64,000 bases of DNA from Burkholderia ambifaria AMMD (GTDB lineage: Bacteria; Pseudomonadota; Gammaproteobacteria; Burkholderiales; Burkholderiaceae). The DNA is taken from assembly GCF_000203915.1 (NCBI RefSeq), contig NC_008390.1, positions 1,116,001 through 1,180,000 on the forward strand, written 5' to 3'. This document shows, one piece after another, positions 8,884 to 18,309 of the stretch. The translations under genes and the position numbers were made by a program. Positions within the stretch are counted from its first letter, which is position 1. Every line of letters begins with the position of its first letter. The notes beneath the pieces were generated by a model that was given only the letters and a program-made list of their open reading frames with translations, was not told the DNA's origin and did not search any database.

Positions 8884-8904
8884 ATCGGTTGCGTGCCCGT
8901 GGCG

Positions 8905-10815
8905 TCAGGCCACGCGTTCGCCGGTCGGCGCGGTGCCGTCGGGCGCGTGATGGCGGCCGTGCTGCTTCGCGAGCAGGTCGCGGTACAGACCGGGGCGGTT
9001 GCGCAGCACGTCGGGGCTGCCGTCGTCGATCACCTTGCCGTTGCTCATCACGATGATCCGGTCGAAGTTGCGCAGCGTCGACAGCCGGTGCGCGATCGCG
9101 ATCACCGTGCGGCCGACCATCAGGCGGTCGAGCGCGCTCTGGATCGCTTCCTCGGACGAGCTGTCGAGTGCGGACGTCGCTTCGTCGAGCAGCAGGATCG
9201 GCGCATCCTTCAGGATCGCGCGCGCGATCGCGATGCGCTGGCGCTGGCCGCCCGACAGCTTGACGCCGCGGTCGCCGACGATCGTGTCATAGCCTTCCGG
9301 CATCGCTTCGATGAACTCCGCGCAGCGCGCGTCGCGCGCGGCGGCGAGCACTTGCTCGCGGGTCGCGTCGGGGCGGCCATAGGCGATGTTGTCGTAGATC
9401 GTCCGGTGCAGCAGCGAGATGTCCTGCGGCACGAGCGCGATCGCGTGGCGCAGGCTGTCCTGCGTGATCACCTTCACGTCCTGGCCGTCGACCTTCACGA
9501 CGCCGTCCTGCGTGTCGTAGAAGCGCTGCAGCAGCGCGAGCACGGTCGACTTGCCGGCGCCCGACTTGCCAATGAGGCCGACACGCTGGCCCGGCTCGAT
9601 ATGGAGGTCGAAGTGGTCGAGGATCGCGCGGCGGTGCGGATACGCGAACGTCACCCGTTCGAAATCGACGCGCCCGCCCGTGGCCGCCAGCGGCTTCGCG
9701 TCGGAGTGGTCGGGCATCCCGTGCGGTTCGAGCAGCGTCTTCACGGCTTCGGACAGGCGCGCGACGTGCTGCGTGACGTCGACGAGCGCGACCGCGAGGT
9801 CGCGCGTGCCGTGCAGGATCGTGAAGCCGAGCGAGCTGACGAGCACGATGTCGCCCGACGTCGCGCGGCCCTGGTCCCACAGCCACAGCGCCCAGCCGAG
9901 CAGGCCGGCCGACAGCATCGCGGTGATCACCGCATGCAGCAGCCGCAGCTTCTCGAGATAGAACAGGCTCTGCTGGCGTGCGTCCATCTCCGCCTTGATC
10001 GTTGCGCTGAAGCGCTTCTGTTCGCGCACCGTCATCCCGAACGCACGCACGAGCCCCATGTTGCCGATCACGTCGACGAGCTCGCCGTCGACCGCCGCGG
10101 CCTTCGCCGCGAATGCATGGTGGCGCGCCGAGCCGCGCCCGGCCAGCTTGAACAGGATGATCGACAGCACGGCCGAGCAGCCGAGCAGGCCGGCGGCCAT
10201 CAGCGGATTGACGACGATGATCATCAGGATCGCGCCCATCACCGCGATGCACGGCGGCAGCACGTTCCACGCCATCGTGTTCTCCGACGTATAGACGGCG
10301 TTCGACGTGGCCGTGATGCGGCTTGCGAGCGTGCCCGGCTGCTTTTCCGAGTAGTAGGTCGGCGAATGGCCGATCAGATACTGGAACAGGTCGCGCCGCA
10401 GGTCGCCGGTGACCGCGACGAACGTGTGCGCGGCAGCCCAGCCGCCGACCCGCCACAGCAGGTTGTCGGCCGCGATCAGCCCGACGAGCAGCGCGAACGC
10501 GCTCCACAGCGGGCCCGGATGATGGCGCCCGGTCGCCAGCACGTCGATCAGGTGCTTGATCGCGTATTGCGAGCCGAGCGCGCAGCCGACGGCAGCCAGC
10601 ACGCTGCAGAGCACGACGAGGTGAGCAACGGGATGCAGGCGGATGTAGCGGAACAGGAACGCGATCGGCCGGTGCGCGTAGCTCGAGAGCTTCGCGTTGT
10701 GGGCGTTGCGCTGGGCGGGGGTAAGAGATTCCAAAATATGCGTGCGGTGATTCGGTGATTGAGCGTGGCGGCTGGATCGCATGCCGGCATGCGCTCGGAC
10801 TGAATAATCCGGCAT
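8905..10815 (-). CDS. ABC-type exporter, fused permease and ATPase
   Basis: A 636-residue half-transporter. The N-terminal part (about residues 50-340) has six transmembrane helices of the type I exporter fold; the rest is the ATPase. Walker A is GKSGAGKST (about 415), the signature is LSGGQRQRIAIARA, Walker B is ILLLDEATSALD, and the H-loop is AIAHRLS. The family includes MsbA-like lipid, drug and polysaccharide exporters. The substrate cannot be read from sequence. ATG 10815 was preferred to a TTG nine bases upstream. The divergent neighbour is a glycosyltransferase gene, which permits but does not prove a glycolipid role. Confidence 0.9.
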   Translation of the reverse strand: MPDYSVRAHAGMRSSRHAQSPNHRTHILESLTPAQRNAHNAKLSSYAHRPIAFLFRYIRLHPVAHLVVLCSVLAAVGCALGSQYAIKHLIDVLATGRHHPGPLWSAFALLVGLIAADNLLWRVGGWAAAHTFVAVTGDLRRDLFQYLIGHSPTYYSEKQPGTLASRITATSNAVYTSENTMAWNVLPPCIAVMGAILMIIVVNPLMAAGLLGCSAVLSIILFKLAGRGSARHHAFAAKAAAVDGELVDVIGNMGLVRAFGMTVREQKRFSATIKAEMDARQQSLFYLEKLRLLHAVITAMLSAGLLGWALWLWDQGRATSGDIVLVSSLGFTILHGTRDLAVALVDVTQHVARLSEAVKTLLEPHGMPDHSDAKPLAATGGRVDFERVTFAYPHRRAILDHFDLHIEPGQRVGLIGKSGAGKSTVLALLQRFYDTQDGVVKVDGQDVKVITQDSLRHAIALVPQDISLLHRTIYDNIAYGRPDATREQVLAAARDARCAEFIEAMPEGYDTIVGDRGVKLSGGQRQRIAIARAILKDAPILLLDEATSALDSSSEEAIQSALDRLMVGRTVIAIAHRLSTLRNFDRIIVMSNGKVIDDGSPDVLRNRPGLYRDLLAKQHGRHHAPDGTAPTGERVA

Positions 10816-11297
10816 TGTAAACAAGGCCTGCGTCGCGCTGCGCGAATCTTGCCTGGGCCAGAGGCTCGCGAGCGATTTTGAGATAAAATCCTGGCATCCC
10901 GTCCTGTTTCATGTGCCGGAATCACGCTGCCGGCACGCACGGGTGACAAGGATCGCCAAAAGGGCCTTCCACTCTAGAACGGACACCCGAGTCCGCGGGT
11001 TGCAAAGTGTTGCGCCTTTGTAACAAAGTAAAGTGTTTGAAATGTCGGGGGCCGTCTCGGGATTAACCCTAGATAATCGGCTCCGGGGTCGATCCCAGGT
11101 TTTTTTACGAACCCCTGTCAACGGGTCTTCGTTTCGAACGTTCTATGCCTGTCGCGTCGCCGACGCTCCTTGAGCAGCGCGGGGTCGACGCCCCGGCAGG
11201 CTGATTCGTCCGACCGTCGGACGAAATGCATCCAGCCCGACCGCTGGCAGGTTGCCGACCCATACCTGGTTTTTAGCCGATTTTTTAGGAGTTACGC
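10816..11297. other. 482-bp divergent intergenic region
   Basis: No gene is seen here. The region is AT-richer than its flanks. It holds an ATTTT-GAGAT-AAAAT dyad (10875-10889), a CTTTGT-A-ACAAAG palindrome (11016-11028) flanked by two copies of AAAGTGTT (11004-11011 and 11030-11037), and a weak hairpin followed by seven T (about 11087-11106) that could end a short transcript. A long leader for the glycosyltransferase gene is likely. Confidence 0.5.
11016..11028. promoter_or_regulatory. Palindrome with flanking direct repeats
   Basis: CTTTGTAACAAAG is a perfect 6-1-6 palindrome. Identical octamers AAAGTGTT begin 26 bases apart on either side of it (11004 and 11030). This is a probable regulator-binding region for the downstream glycosyltransferase gene or the divergent exporter. 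No protein can be named. Confidence 0.35.
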
Positions 11298-12362
11298 ATG
11301 CGAATCGCCCAAATCGCTCCGTTGCATGAGGCAGTCCCCCCGAAGCTTTACGGTGGTACCGAGCGAGTGGTGTCCTATCTGACCGAAGCACTTGTCGAGA
11401 TGGGGCATGACGTCACGCTCTTCGCGAGCGGCGATTCGCAGACCTCCGCGAAGCTCGAAGCGTGCTGGCCGCAGGCGCTGCGCCTCGACCCGACGATCCG
11501 CGACGTGATGGCCCCGCACATGCTGCTCCTCGAGCAAGTGCGCCGCCGCGCGGAAGAGTTCGACGTCCTGCACTGCCACATCGACTACTACCCGTTCTCG
11601 CTGTTCTCGCGCCAGCCGGTCCCGCATCTGACGACGATGCACGGCCGTCTCGACCTGCCGGAACTGCAGCCGATCTTCAACGCGTTCAGCGACGTGCCGG
11701 TCGTGTCGATTTCCGACAACCAGCGCATCCCGCTGCCGCAGGCGAACTGGCTGTCGACCGTGTATCACGGCCTGCCGGAAAACCTGCTGACGCCGATCCC
11801 GAACGTGAAGCCGAGCTATCTCGCGTTCCTCGGCCGTATCTCGCCGGAAAAGCGTGTCGACACCGCGATCCGCATCGCCGAGCAGGCCGGCCTGCCGATC
11901 AAGATCGCCGCGAAGCTCGACAAGGCTGACCGCGCGTACTACGAAGAGAAGATCAAGCCGCTGTTCGCGCTGCCGCACGTCGAGTATATCGGCGAAATCA
12001 GCGAGTCGGAAAAGACCGAATTCCTGGGCAACGCGCACGCGCTGCTGTTCCCGATCGACTGGCCGGAGCCGTTCGGCCTGGTGATGATCGAGGCGATGGC
12101 TTGCGGCACGCCGGTGATCGCGTTCAAGCGCGGCTCGGTGCCGGAAGTGATCGACAACGGCGTGTCGGGCTTCGTCGTCGAAGACGAACTCTCGGCCGTT
12201 GCGGCGCTCAACCGCCTCGATACGCTGCCGCGCGAGAAGGTGCGGGCCGCGTTCGAAGCACGCTTCTCGTCGAAGGTGATGGCGCAGAACTACGTGAAGG
12301 GCTACGAGGAACTGCTGCGCCAGAAGCACCGCACGGTGCTGCGCGAAGTCAACGCAAACTGA
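11298..12362 (+). CDS. Glycosyltransferase family 4 protein
   Basis: A 354-residue GT-B fold enzyme. The N-terminal acceptor domain starts with RIAQIAPLHEAVPPKLYGGTERV. The C-terminal nucleotide-sugar domain carries the retaining GT4 signature EPFGLVMIEAMACGTPVIA (about residues 255-275). It probably transfers a sugar from a nucleotide donor to a glycolipid, polysaccharide or small acceptor; the substrate is unknown. The ATG follows TAGGAG. It is preceded by a long regulatory-looking leader and followed by a GC-rich hairpin, so it seems monocistronic. Confidence 0.92.
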   Translation: MRIAQIAPLHEAVPPKLYGGTERVVSYLTEALVEMGHDVTLFASGDSQTSAKLEACWPQALRLDPTIRDVMAPHMLLLEQVRRRAEEFDVLHCHIDYYPFSLFSRQPVPHLTTMHGRLDLPELQPIFNAFSDVPVVSISDNQRIPLPQANWLSTVYHGLPENLLTPIPNVKPSYLAFLGRISPEKRVDTAIRIAEQAGLPIKIAAKLDKADRAYYEEKIKPLFALPHVEYIGEISESEKTEFLGNAHALLFPIDWPEPFGLVMIEAMACGTPVIAFKRGSVPEVIDNGVSGFVVEDELSAVAALNRLDTLPREKVRAAFEARFSSKVMAQNYVKGYEELLRQKHRTVLREVNAN

Positions 12363-12402
12363 TGCCGGGCCGCCGGCCGCACCGCGGTTGACGCCCTCAG
12401 CG

Positions 12403-12431
12403 ACGCCCCGTCCGGGACCCCGGCGGGGCGT
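12403..12431 (+). terminator. GC-rich hairpin after the glycosyltransferase gene
   Basis: ACGCCCCG and CGGGGCGT form an 8-bp stem with a partly self-pairing loop, about 40 bases after the stop codon. There is no real T-run, so termination is plausible but not certain. Confidence 0.5.
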
Positions 12432-12598
12432 TGTCACATCTGCGGCGCGGATCTGTTGTATTCTCGCCGCGCCCGACGCCGCGAACGGCCCCGGAAGGGG
12501 GCCGGCACGCCATCCGGCAATCTGTCCAGACGGTAATGTCCCTATAATGGCCGTGCCGTGAAATCCGGCCCTGCACGAACATCGAGAGGAGAGCAGTC

Positions 12599-13399
12599 TT
12601 GGCGAGAACGAAAACGACGCGCGCAGCGCCGGCCCCCGGCGCCGGCGTGATCTTCGCATTGCGCGCGATCGGGCTCGTGCTGTTCGCGCGCTGGCTGTTC
12701 TCGATGTCCCAGATGGGCTATCGCGCGTCGCTGTCGGCGATGGTGTCGTCGCCGTGGGCGTTCGTCTATCTAGTGCTGATCTTCCTGCTGCTCGCGCTGC
12801 CGGGCGCCGCCGCGCGCGCCGAACGGCCGTTCCATCCGCTGCCGCAGTGGCTGCGCCAGGCGCTGCGCGTGTTCGCGCTGATCGGTTTCCTGTTTGCCGT
12901 CTGGTCGATCGGCGCGTTCGCGTGGGCGGCCGGCTGGCGTTCTGCGCTGCACGCGGTGACGGCGACCAACGGCTGGCTGATCGCCGCGCCGGCGCTGTAT
13001 GCGGCGATCGTGTGGATGTGCCGGCCGCGGCCGCTGTGGCGGACCAACGTGGCCGCGCGCCGTTTCGCGGTCGGCCGCTACGCGATCTCGCTCGATACGC
13101 TCACCCGTACCGCGATCGTCTGGATGGAGAGCCGCAAGGTCGGCCAGTACGACGCGCGCGAACTCTCCGTGCGCTGGCCCGGCCAGGTTGCGCCGGCAGC
13201 GGGCGAGCCGGGTGCGCAGCCGGCCGCCGTGCCGCCGCGTCGCGGCAGCCTGTTCCGGCGGCCGAAGGTCGAGCTGCTGTGGGATTCGCCGGCGGCCGTC
13301 GGCCATAACCGGCAGATCGTGATGCGCGCGCCGCTCGTGACCGAGGGCGACCGCGTCGCGGTGCTCGCGCTCGACGCGGCGCTCAAGCAGATCGTCTGA
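12599..13399 (+). CDS. Hypothetical integral membrane protein
   Basis: A 266-residue protein that I do not recognise. It has about four hydrophobic segments in the first half (approximately residues 18-36, 50-68, 90-112 and 122-140). A soluble, Arg- and Pro-containing C-terminal half follows (KVELLWDSPAAVGHNRQIVMRAPL). The start is a TTG at 12599 placed behind GAGAGGAG, a strong ribosome-binding site. It lies 37 bases upstream of a DUF2214 membrane protein gene, probably in one operon. No catalytic motif is visible. Confidence 0.75.
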   Translation: MARTKTTRAAPAPGAGVIFALRAIGLVLFARWLFSMSQMGYRASLSAMVSSPWAFVYLVLIFLLLALPGAAARAERPFHPLPQWLRQALRVFALIGFLFAVWSIGAFAWAAGWRSALHAVTATNGWLIAAPALYAAIVWMCRPRPLWRTNVAARRFAVGRYAISLDTLTRTAIVWMESRKVGQYDARELSVRWPGQVAPAAGEPGAQPAAVPPRRGSLFRRPKVELLWDSPAAVGHNRQIVMRAPLVTEGDRVAVLALDAALKQIV

Positions 13400-13436
13400 C
13401 AAGGCCTGCGCGGCGCGCGGGCGACAAGGAGGCGCA

Positions 13437-13907
13437 ATGATCGTCCGCTGGTTGCTGGCAGCCGTTCACCTGATGGCGTTTGGCGTCGCGTTCGCCGCGA
13501 TCGCGGGGCGCAACCGCGCGCTGCGCCGGGTCATCGCGTCCGCGCAGGCCGCCGACCTGCCCGGCGTGTTCAAGGCCGATGCGGCCTGGGGATTGTCCGC
13601 GCTGGTGCTGATCGCGACGGGGCTCGCGCGCGCGTTCGGCGGCTTCGAGAAAGGCTCCGCGTATTACCTTCACGAGCCGCTCTTTCACCTCAAGATGACC
13701 GCGCTCGTGCTGATCCTGCTGCTCGAGGTCGTGCCGATGCTCGGGCTGATCCGCTGGCGCGTCGCCGCGCGGCGGCAGCAGATGCCGGATCTCGGCCGCG
13801 CACGGACCTATGTGCGGATCGGTCACTGGCAGGCCGTGCTCGTGATGGTGATCGTGTTGGCCGCGTCGGGGATGGCGCGGGGGATCTGGGCAGCCGGGCA
13901 GCTTTGA
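13437..13907 (+). CDS. DUF2214 family membrane protein
   Basis: A 156-residue inner-membrane protein with four predicted transmembrane helices (about residues 4-22, 48-66, 82-104 and 132-152). It has the DUF2214-like middle stretch with HEPLFHLKMTALVLILLLEVVP. Function is unknown; conserved histidines in helices hint at cofactor or metal contact, but that is speculation. GGAGG precedes the ATG. It follows the hypothetical membrane protein gene closely and converges with gudD. Confidence 0.82.
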   Translation: MIVRWLLAAVHLMAFGVAFAAIAGRNRALRRVIASAQAADLPGVFKADAAWGLSALVLIATGLARAFGGFEKGSAYYLHEPLFHLKMTALVLILLLEVVPMLGLIRWRVAARRQQMPDLGRARTYVRIGHWQAVLVMVIVLAASGMARGIWAAGQL

Positions 13908-14127
13908 CCGGCGGATGGCGCCGGTTGCCGTTGCCGGGCCTGATCATTCTGGACCGACCGACGGGCCGAGCGACCGACAGACCGACCGGCGGGCCGTGGC
14001 CGCCCTAGTTCCATTTCCGTTTCCGTTCGATGCCGGCAGGATTTCCCGCCCGGCACCCGCCGATGCGCGGGCGAAGCGACGCACCGCCTTCCAGCCGGGC
14101 GGACCCGCCGCCCGGTTCGTCCCGCGT

Positions 14128-15480
14128 TCAGCGCACGAGGCAGGGGCGCTTGTTGTTGAACGTCCACCCCGGAATCAGATACTGCATCGCCGCCGCATCG
14201 TCGCGCGCGCCGAGCCCGTGTTGCTTGTACAGCTCGTGCGCGACCGCGACCGCATCCATGTCGATGTCGATGCCGAGGCCCGGCCGCTTCGGCACTTCAA
14301 CGAGCCCGTTCTCGATCTTCAGCGGCTCGCGAGTGAGCCGTTCGCCATCCTGCCAGATCCAGTGCGTGTCGATCGCGGTGACTTGCCCGGGCGCCGCGGC
14401 CGCGACGTGCGTGAACATCGCGAGCGACACGTCGAAGTGGTTGTTCGAATGCGAACCCCACGTGAGGCCCCAGTCGCGGCACATCTGCGCGACGCGCACC
14501 GAGCCCTGCATCGTCCAGAAGTGCGGGTCGGCGAGCGGGATGTCGACGGCGTGCAGCTGCACCGCGTGGCCCATCTGGCGCCAGTCGGTCGCGATCATGT
14601 TGGTGGCCGTCGGCAGCCCGGTCGAGCGGCGGAATTCGGCCATCACCTCGCGGCCCGAGTAGCCGTTCTCCGCGCCGCACGGATCTTCCGCATACGCGAG
14701 CACGTGGTGCAGGTCTCGGCACAGCCGCACGGCCTCGTCGAGCGACCACGCGCCGTTCGGATCGAGCGTCACGCGCGCTTCGGGGAAGCGCTCGGCCAGC
14801 GCCGTCACGGCTTCGATCTCGCGCGCGCCTTCGAACACGCCGCCCTTCAGCTTGAAGTCGTTGAAACCGTAGCGCGCGTGCGCGGCTTCGGCGAGGCGCA
14901 CGACCGCCTCGGGCGTCAGCGCGGCCTCGTCGCGCACGCGGGTCCACTCGTCGGTCGCGCCGCGGCCGTCGCGATAGGGCAGCGCGGTCTTGCCGCGGTC
15001 GCCGACGTAGAACAGGTAGCCGAGCATCTCGACGCGCTCGCGCTGCTGCCCTTCGCCGAGCAGCGCGGCCACGGGCACGCCGAGATGCTGGCCGAGCAGG
15101 TCGAGCAGCGCGGCTTCGAGCGCGGTGACCGCGTGGATCGTGGTGCGCAGGTCGAACGTCTGCAGGCCGCGGCCGCTCACGTCGCGATCGGCAAAGGTGC
15201 GCCGCACGTCGTTGAGCACCGCGTGGTAGTTGCCGACCGGCTGGCCGACGACGAGCGCGCGCGCATCCTCGAGCGTGCGGCGGATGCTTTCGCCGCCCGG
15301 CACTTCGCCGACGCCGGTCCGGCCCGCGCTGTCCTTCAGGATCACGAGGTTGCGGGTGAAGAACGGACCGTGCGCGCCGCTCAGGTTGAGCAGCATGCTG
15401 TCGTGGCCGGCGACCGGAATGGCTTGCAGCTCGACGATGCGCGGCGTGTCGTGGGAAGGCGAGGCAGTGACGGCGTTCAT
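14128..15480 (-). CDS. gudD: Glucarate dehydratase
   Basis: This 450-residue enolase-superfamily enzyme dehydrates D-glucarate (and usually L-idarate) to 5-keto-4-deoxyglucarate. The family start [18 protein letters not shown], the catalytic KxK in FKLKGG, the Mg ligands in LDPNGAW and EDPCG, and the catalytic His in SHSNNHFD are all visible. The end [16 protein letters not shown] is the GudD signature. The ATG at 15480 gives the normal length. It is divergent from a FadR-type GntR gene, its probable regulator. No transporter or later pathway gene is adjacent. Confidence 0.95.
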   Translation of the reverse strand: MNAVTASPSHDTPRIVELQAIPVAGHDSMLLNLSGAHGPFFTRNLVILKDSAGRTGVGEVPGGESIRRTLEDARALVVGQPVGNYHAVLNDVRRTFADRDVSGRGLQTFDLRTTIHAVTALEAALLDLLGQHLGVPVAALLGEGQQRERVEMLGYLFYVGDRGKTALPYRDGRGATDEWTRVRDEAALTPEAVVRLAEAAHARYGFNDFKLKGGVFEGAREIEAVTALAERFPEARVTLDPNGAWSLDEAVRLCRDLHHVLAYAEDPCGAENGYSGREVMAEFRRSTGLPTATNMIATDWRQMGHAVQLHAVDIPLADPHFWTMQGSVRVAQMCRDWGLTWGSHSNNHFDVSLAMFTHVAAAAPGQVTAIDTHWIWQDGERLTREPLKIENGLVEVPKRPGLGIDIDMDAVAVAHELYKQHGLGARDDAAAMQYLIPGWTFNNKRPCLVR

Positions 15481-15735
15481 GGCGGCGATGGCGAAAGAGT
15501 GGGCGATGCCGTGCGGCAAAATCTTTGCCGCGCGCGGCGGGAGGTGCGATCATTCGACAACCGACCTGCGCGGCGCGCAAGCCCCGCATGTCGACAGCAA
15601 CCCGAATGGGCGGGAGCGACCAGCTTGATGCCGATGTCGCGCGCAAGCGCGAATATCGGTCGATCGCGAACCACGGGACCGGTAGGCGCCGATGCGCGTG
15701 CCTCGGTCAACAGGAGATCCGTGTGGCGATCATCA

Positions 15736-15748
15736 GTCGTCGGATGAC
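15736..15748. promoter_or_regulatory. Candidate GntR operator
   Basis: GTCGTCGGATGAC is a near-perfect 13-bp palindrome (one mismatched pair besides the centre). It covers the position where the -35 of the downstream TATAAT (15760-15765) should lie. FadR-subfamily regulators bind short palindromes of this size, so autoregulation and control of gudD are likely. Confidence 0.45.
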
Positions 15749-15759
15749 TTGTGACGCAG

Positions 15760-15765
15760 TATAAT
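15760..15765 (+). promoter_or_regulatory. -10 hexamer of the gntR promoter
   Basis: A perfect TATAAT stands 75 bases before the gntR ATG. The -35 region overlaps the palindrome at 15736-15748 and is a poor match to TTGACA. Confidence 0.5.
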
Positions 15766-15840
15766 GAATCATCGGCGTTCGCTCAAACCCCGCGTAAACC
15801 CTCGGCTCACATTACGATCATTCAAAAAGGAACCGGCCTC

Positions 15841-16602
15841 ATGTCCGTGCCCACGCTTCCTGCTGCGCCGCGCCGTCGCGCACGCAGCCTCGCACAAGAT
15901 GTCGTCGACGCGCTGACCGCGCAGATCGAAAACGGCACGCTGCGTCCCGGTGACAAGCTGCCGACCGAAACCGAAGTCATGGCGGCGCAGGGCGTCAGCC
16001 GCACGGTCGTGCGCGAAGCGATTTCGCGGATGCAGGCGAGCCACCTCATCGAGACGCGCCACGGCATCGGCAGCTTCGTGCTCGAACCGTCGCGCCGCCA
16101 GGCGCTCGGCATCGATCCCGCGACCATCATGACGCTGCGCGACGTGCTCGCGGTGCTCGAGCTGCGCATCAGCCTCGAAAGCGAATGCGCGAGCCTCGCC
16201 GCGCAGCGCGCGAACGACACCGACCTCGCCGCGCTGCGGCGTGCGCTCGACGCGATCGCGTCGGGGGCGGGCGGCGGGCGCGACACCGCGCAGCTCGACT
16301 TCAACTTCCACCTGCAGATCGCGCAGTCCACCGGCAACCGCTACTTCGTCGACATCATGACGCAGCTCGGCGCGTCGATCATCCCGCGCACGCGTGTGAA
16401 CTCGGCGCGCTTCGCCGGCGACGACCTCGAGCGCTATGTCGGCCGGCTCAATCACGAGCACGAGGACATCTACGAGGCGATCGCGCGTCACGATCCGGAA
16501 GCCGCGCGTGCTGCCATGCGCACGCACCTGACCAACAGTCGCGAGCGGCTGCGCCGCGCACACGAGGCGGCCGAGGCGGAACGCGACACGCAGACCAACT
16601 GA
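15841..16602 (+). CDS. FadR-subfamily GntR transcriptional regulator
   Basis: A 253-residue repressor-type protein. The winged helix-turn-helix covers residues about 15-82 (LAQDVVDALTAQIENGTL, then LPTETEVMAAQGVSRTVVREAI and HGIGSFV). The all-helical FCD ligand domain follows, with the metal- or acid-binding Asp and His pattern (DFNFHLQIAQSTGN and RLNHEHEDIYEAI). ATG 15841 is used; the longer frame from 15751 would run over the promoter. Its divergence from gudD makes it the likely regulator of glucarate use, sensing a hexarate or its product. Confidence 0.92.
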   Translation: MSVPTLPAAPRRRARSLAQDVVDALTAQIENGTLRPGDKLPTETEVMAAQGVSRTVVREAISRMQASHLIETRHGIGSFVLEPSRRQALGIDPATIMTLRDVLAVLELRISLESECASLAAQRANDTDLAALRRALDAIASGAGGGRDTAQLDFNFHLQIAQSTGNRYFVDIMTQLGASIIPRTRVNSARFAGDDLERYVGRLNHEHEDIYEAIARHDPEAARAAMRTHLTNSRERLRRAHEAAEAERDTQTN

Positions 16603-16617
16603 CGCGACGCCGCCTAC

Positions 16618-16643
16618 ACGGCCCGCGCGTCGCGACGGGCCGT
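16618..16643. terminator. Hairpin between convergent gntR and livK-like genes
   Basis: ACGGCCCG and CGGGCCGT form a perfect 8-bp stem shortly after the gntR stop. No T-run is present, so this is a tentative terminator. Confidence 0.4.
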
Positions 16644-16811
16644 AACCTCAACATCAGACATCGTATGAGATCGGCGTCATTGCGCCGATCGTTTCGCGGC
16701 CGCAGCACCTTCGCCTGTTCCCGCATCATGTGAAGGCGGGTCGGGCGGCGTTCCCGCCGCCGCCCGTCGCGCGTAGGCGGCCCGGCTACCCAGGCCGCCC
16801 ATCCGCTTCGA

Positions 16812-17960
16812 TTAGCCCCCCTTCGTCACGATCGTCTTCCACGCACCGTTCTTCACCTGGTACAGCGTCGACATCCCGCTCTTCAGCGAGCCGTCGTTCG
16901 CGAACGAGATCCGGCCGGTGATGCCCTCGAAATCGATCTTCTTCAGCGCCGGACGGTAGACCTTCGGATCGGTCGAGTTGGCTGCCTGCATCGCCTTGAT
17001 CGCGGCCCAGGTCGCGTCGTAGCCGAACTGCGCGTACGACAGCACGTCGACGCCGAAGCGCTTCTTGAACCGCTGCTCGAAATCCTTGCCCTGCGGCAGC
17101 TCGTCGAGCGGACGCCCGTATTCCCACGCCATCGCGCCTTCCGCGGCCGGGCCGGCGATCTTGATGAACTCGTTGTCCTTCACGCCGCCGCCGCCGACGA
17201 ACTTCGCGTTCAGTCCGAGCTGGCGCATCTGCTTGACGAAGTTCGCGGCGAGCGAATCGAGGCCGCCGAAGAAGATCAGGTCGGGGTTCTTGCCTTTCAG
17301 GCTCGTGATCTGCGCACGGAAATCGACCGCCTGGTTGCTGGTGAACTCGCGGCCGATGATGTTGCCGCCGGCCGCCTTCACCGCCTTCTCGAACTCGTCC
17401 GCCTCGCCCTGGCCGAACGCGGTGCGGTCGTCGATGATCGCGATGCGCTTCGCCTTGGTCACGTCGACCGCGTACTTGCCCGCGTTGCCGGCGTTCTGGC
17501 CGTCGGTCGCGATCACCATGAACATGTTCGCGAGCCCGCGCGACGTGAGCGTCGGGTTGGTCGCGGCCGGATCGATCACCGGGATGCCGGCCTTGTCGTA
17601 GACGACCGACGCCGGAATCGTCGTCCCGGAGTTGAAGTGGCCGACCACCACCGACACGTTCTGGTCGATCAGCGCCTGCGCGGCCTGCACGCCGATGCGC
17701 GGGTCGGCCTGGTCGTCCTGCACGATCAGGTTGAAGTGCGCGGGCTTGCCGGCGATCTGTATCTTCTGCGCGGCGGCGTCGTCGAGCGCGAGCTGCACGC
17801 CGTTCTGCAGATCCTTGCCGTAGCCGGCGTTCACGCCTGTGAGCGGCGCGGCGAAGCCGACCTTCACGTCGGTCGCGTCGGCGGCCCGGGCGGCCTGTTG
17901 CGAGAGGAGGGCAAAGGCGGAGATGACCGACACCGACAGCAGGGAATGACGGAATTTCAT
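16812..17960 (-). CDS. Branched-chain amino acid type ABC transporter substrate-binding protein
   Basis: This 382-residue periplasmic binding protein of the LivK/LivJ class has a cleavable signal peptide (cleavage after AARA, about residue 25). The mature part begins ADATDVKVGFAAPLTGVNAGYGKDLQNG, the usual Leu/Ile/Val-binding N-terminus. It has two Rossmann-like lobes. ATG 17960 is supported by AGAGGA upstream. No permease (LivHM) or ATPase (LivGF) genes are adjacent, so it is an orphan that must use a transporter encoded elsewhere. Its exact ligand is unknown. Confidence 0.93.
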   Translation of the reverse strand: MKFRHSLLSVSVISAFALLSQQAARAADATDVKVGFAAPLTGVNAGYGKDLQNGVQLALDDAAAQKIQIAGKPAHFNLIVQDDQADPRIGVQAAQALIDQNVSVVVGHFNSGTTIPASVVYDKAGIPVIDPAATNPTLTSRGLANMFMVIATDGQNAGNAGKYAVDVTKAKRIAIIDDRTAFGQGEADEFEKAVKAAGGNIIGREFTSNQAVDFRAQITSLKGKNPDLIFFGGLDSLAANFVKQMRQLGLNAKFVGGGGVKDNEFIKIAGPAAEGAMAWEYGRPLDELPQGKDFEQRFKKRFGVDVLSYAQFGYDATWAAIKAMQAANSTDPKVYRPALKKIDFEGITGRISFANDGSLKSGMSTLYQVKNGAWKTIVTKGG

Positions 17961-18309
17961 GTTCGTTCCTCTTGTTCTACACCAGCGGGTGGATACCGCA
18001 CGCAGCCGGCGGGCCGGACGCGTGCGACGGGTGGGCGGTTCGACCGCTTCTCGGAATCGGGCGGGGAGGTCGGCATGTTGATGATTCCCGGAAGAATCTC
18101 CCGTCAGGCTCGGCGAGGAGCCCCGATCGTCTCGATATATAGATCGCCGATATGCACGGGTCTTGGCAATTTGCCGCGCATTCGATGCGGATTTGCGCAT
18201 AGCTTCCGCGCGTGCGCGGGCGGCCGGTATCGGGAGTTTCCCGTCACGAGCGGACGGGAGGCAGGATGGGCGGCGCGGCCCCGACGGGGCCGCGCCGCGT
18301 TCGACGTCG
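17961..18309. other. 349-bp intergenic region between livK-like gene and phospholipase C gene
   Basis: It holds the promoter region of the binding-protein gene, including an AT-rich GATATATAGATC stretch near 18135-18146, and the 3' hairpin of the phospholipase gene. No open frame here looks like a gene. Confidence 0.5.
18271..18297 (-). terminator. GC-rich hairpin after the phospholipase C gene
   Basis: CGGCGCGGCCCC and GGGGCCGCGCCG form a perfect 12-bp stem with a 3-base loop, 12 bases behind the stop codon on the minus strand. No T-run follows; the stem strength is the evidence. Confidence 0.5.

Noticed and set aside
13940..14030. GACCGACC-rich and TTTCCG-rich stretches between the DUF2214 gene and gudD
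   Set aside because: They are imperfect short simple repeats in a convergent gap, without a hairpin or a convincing regular array.
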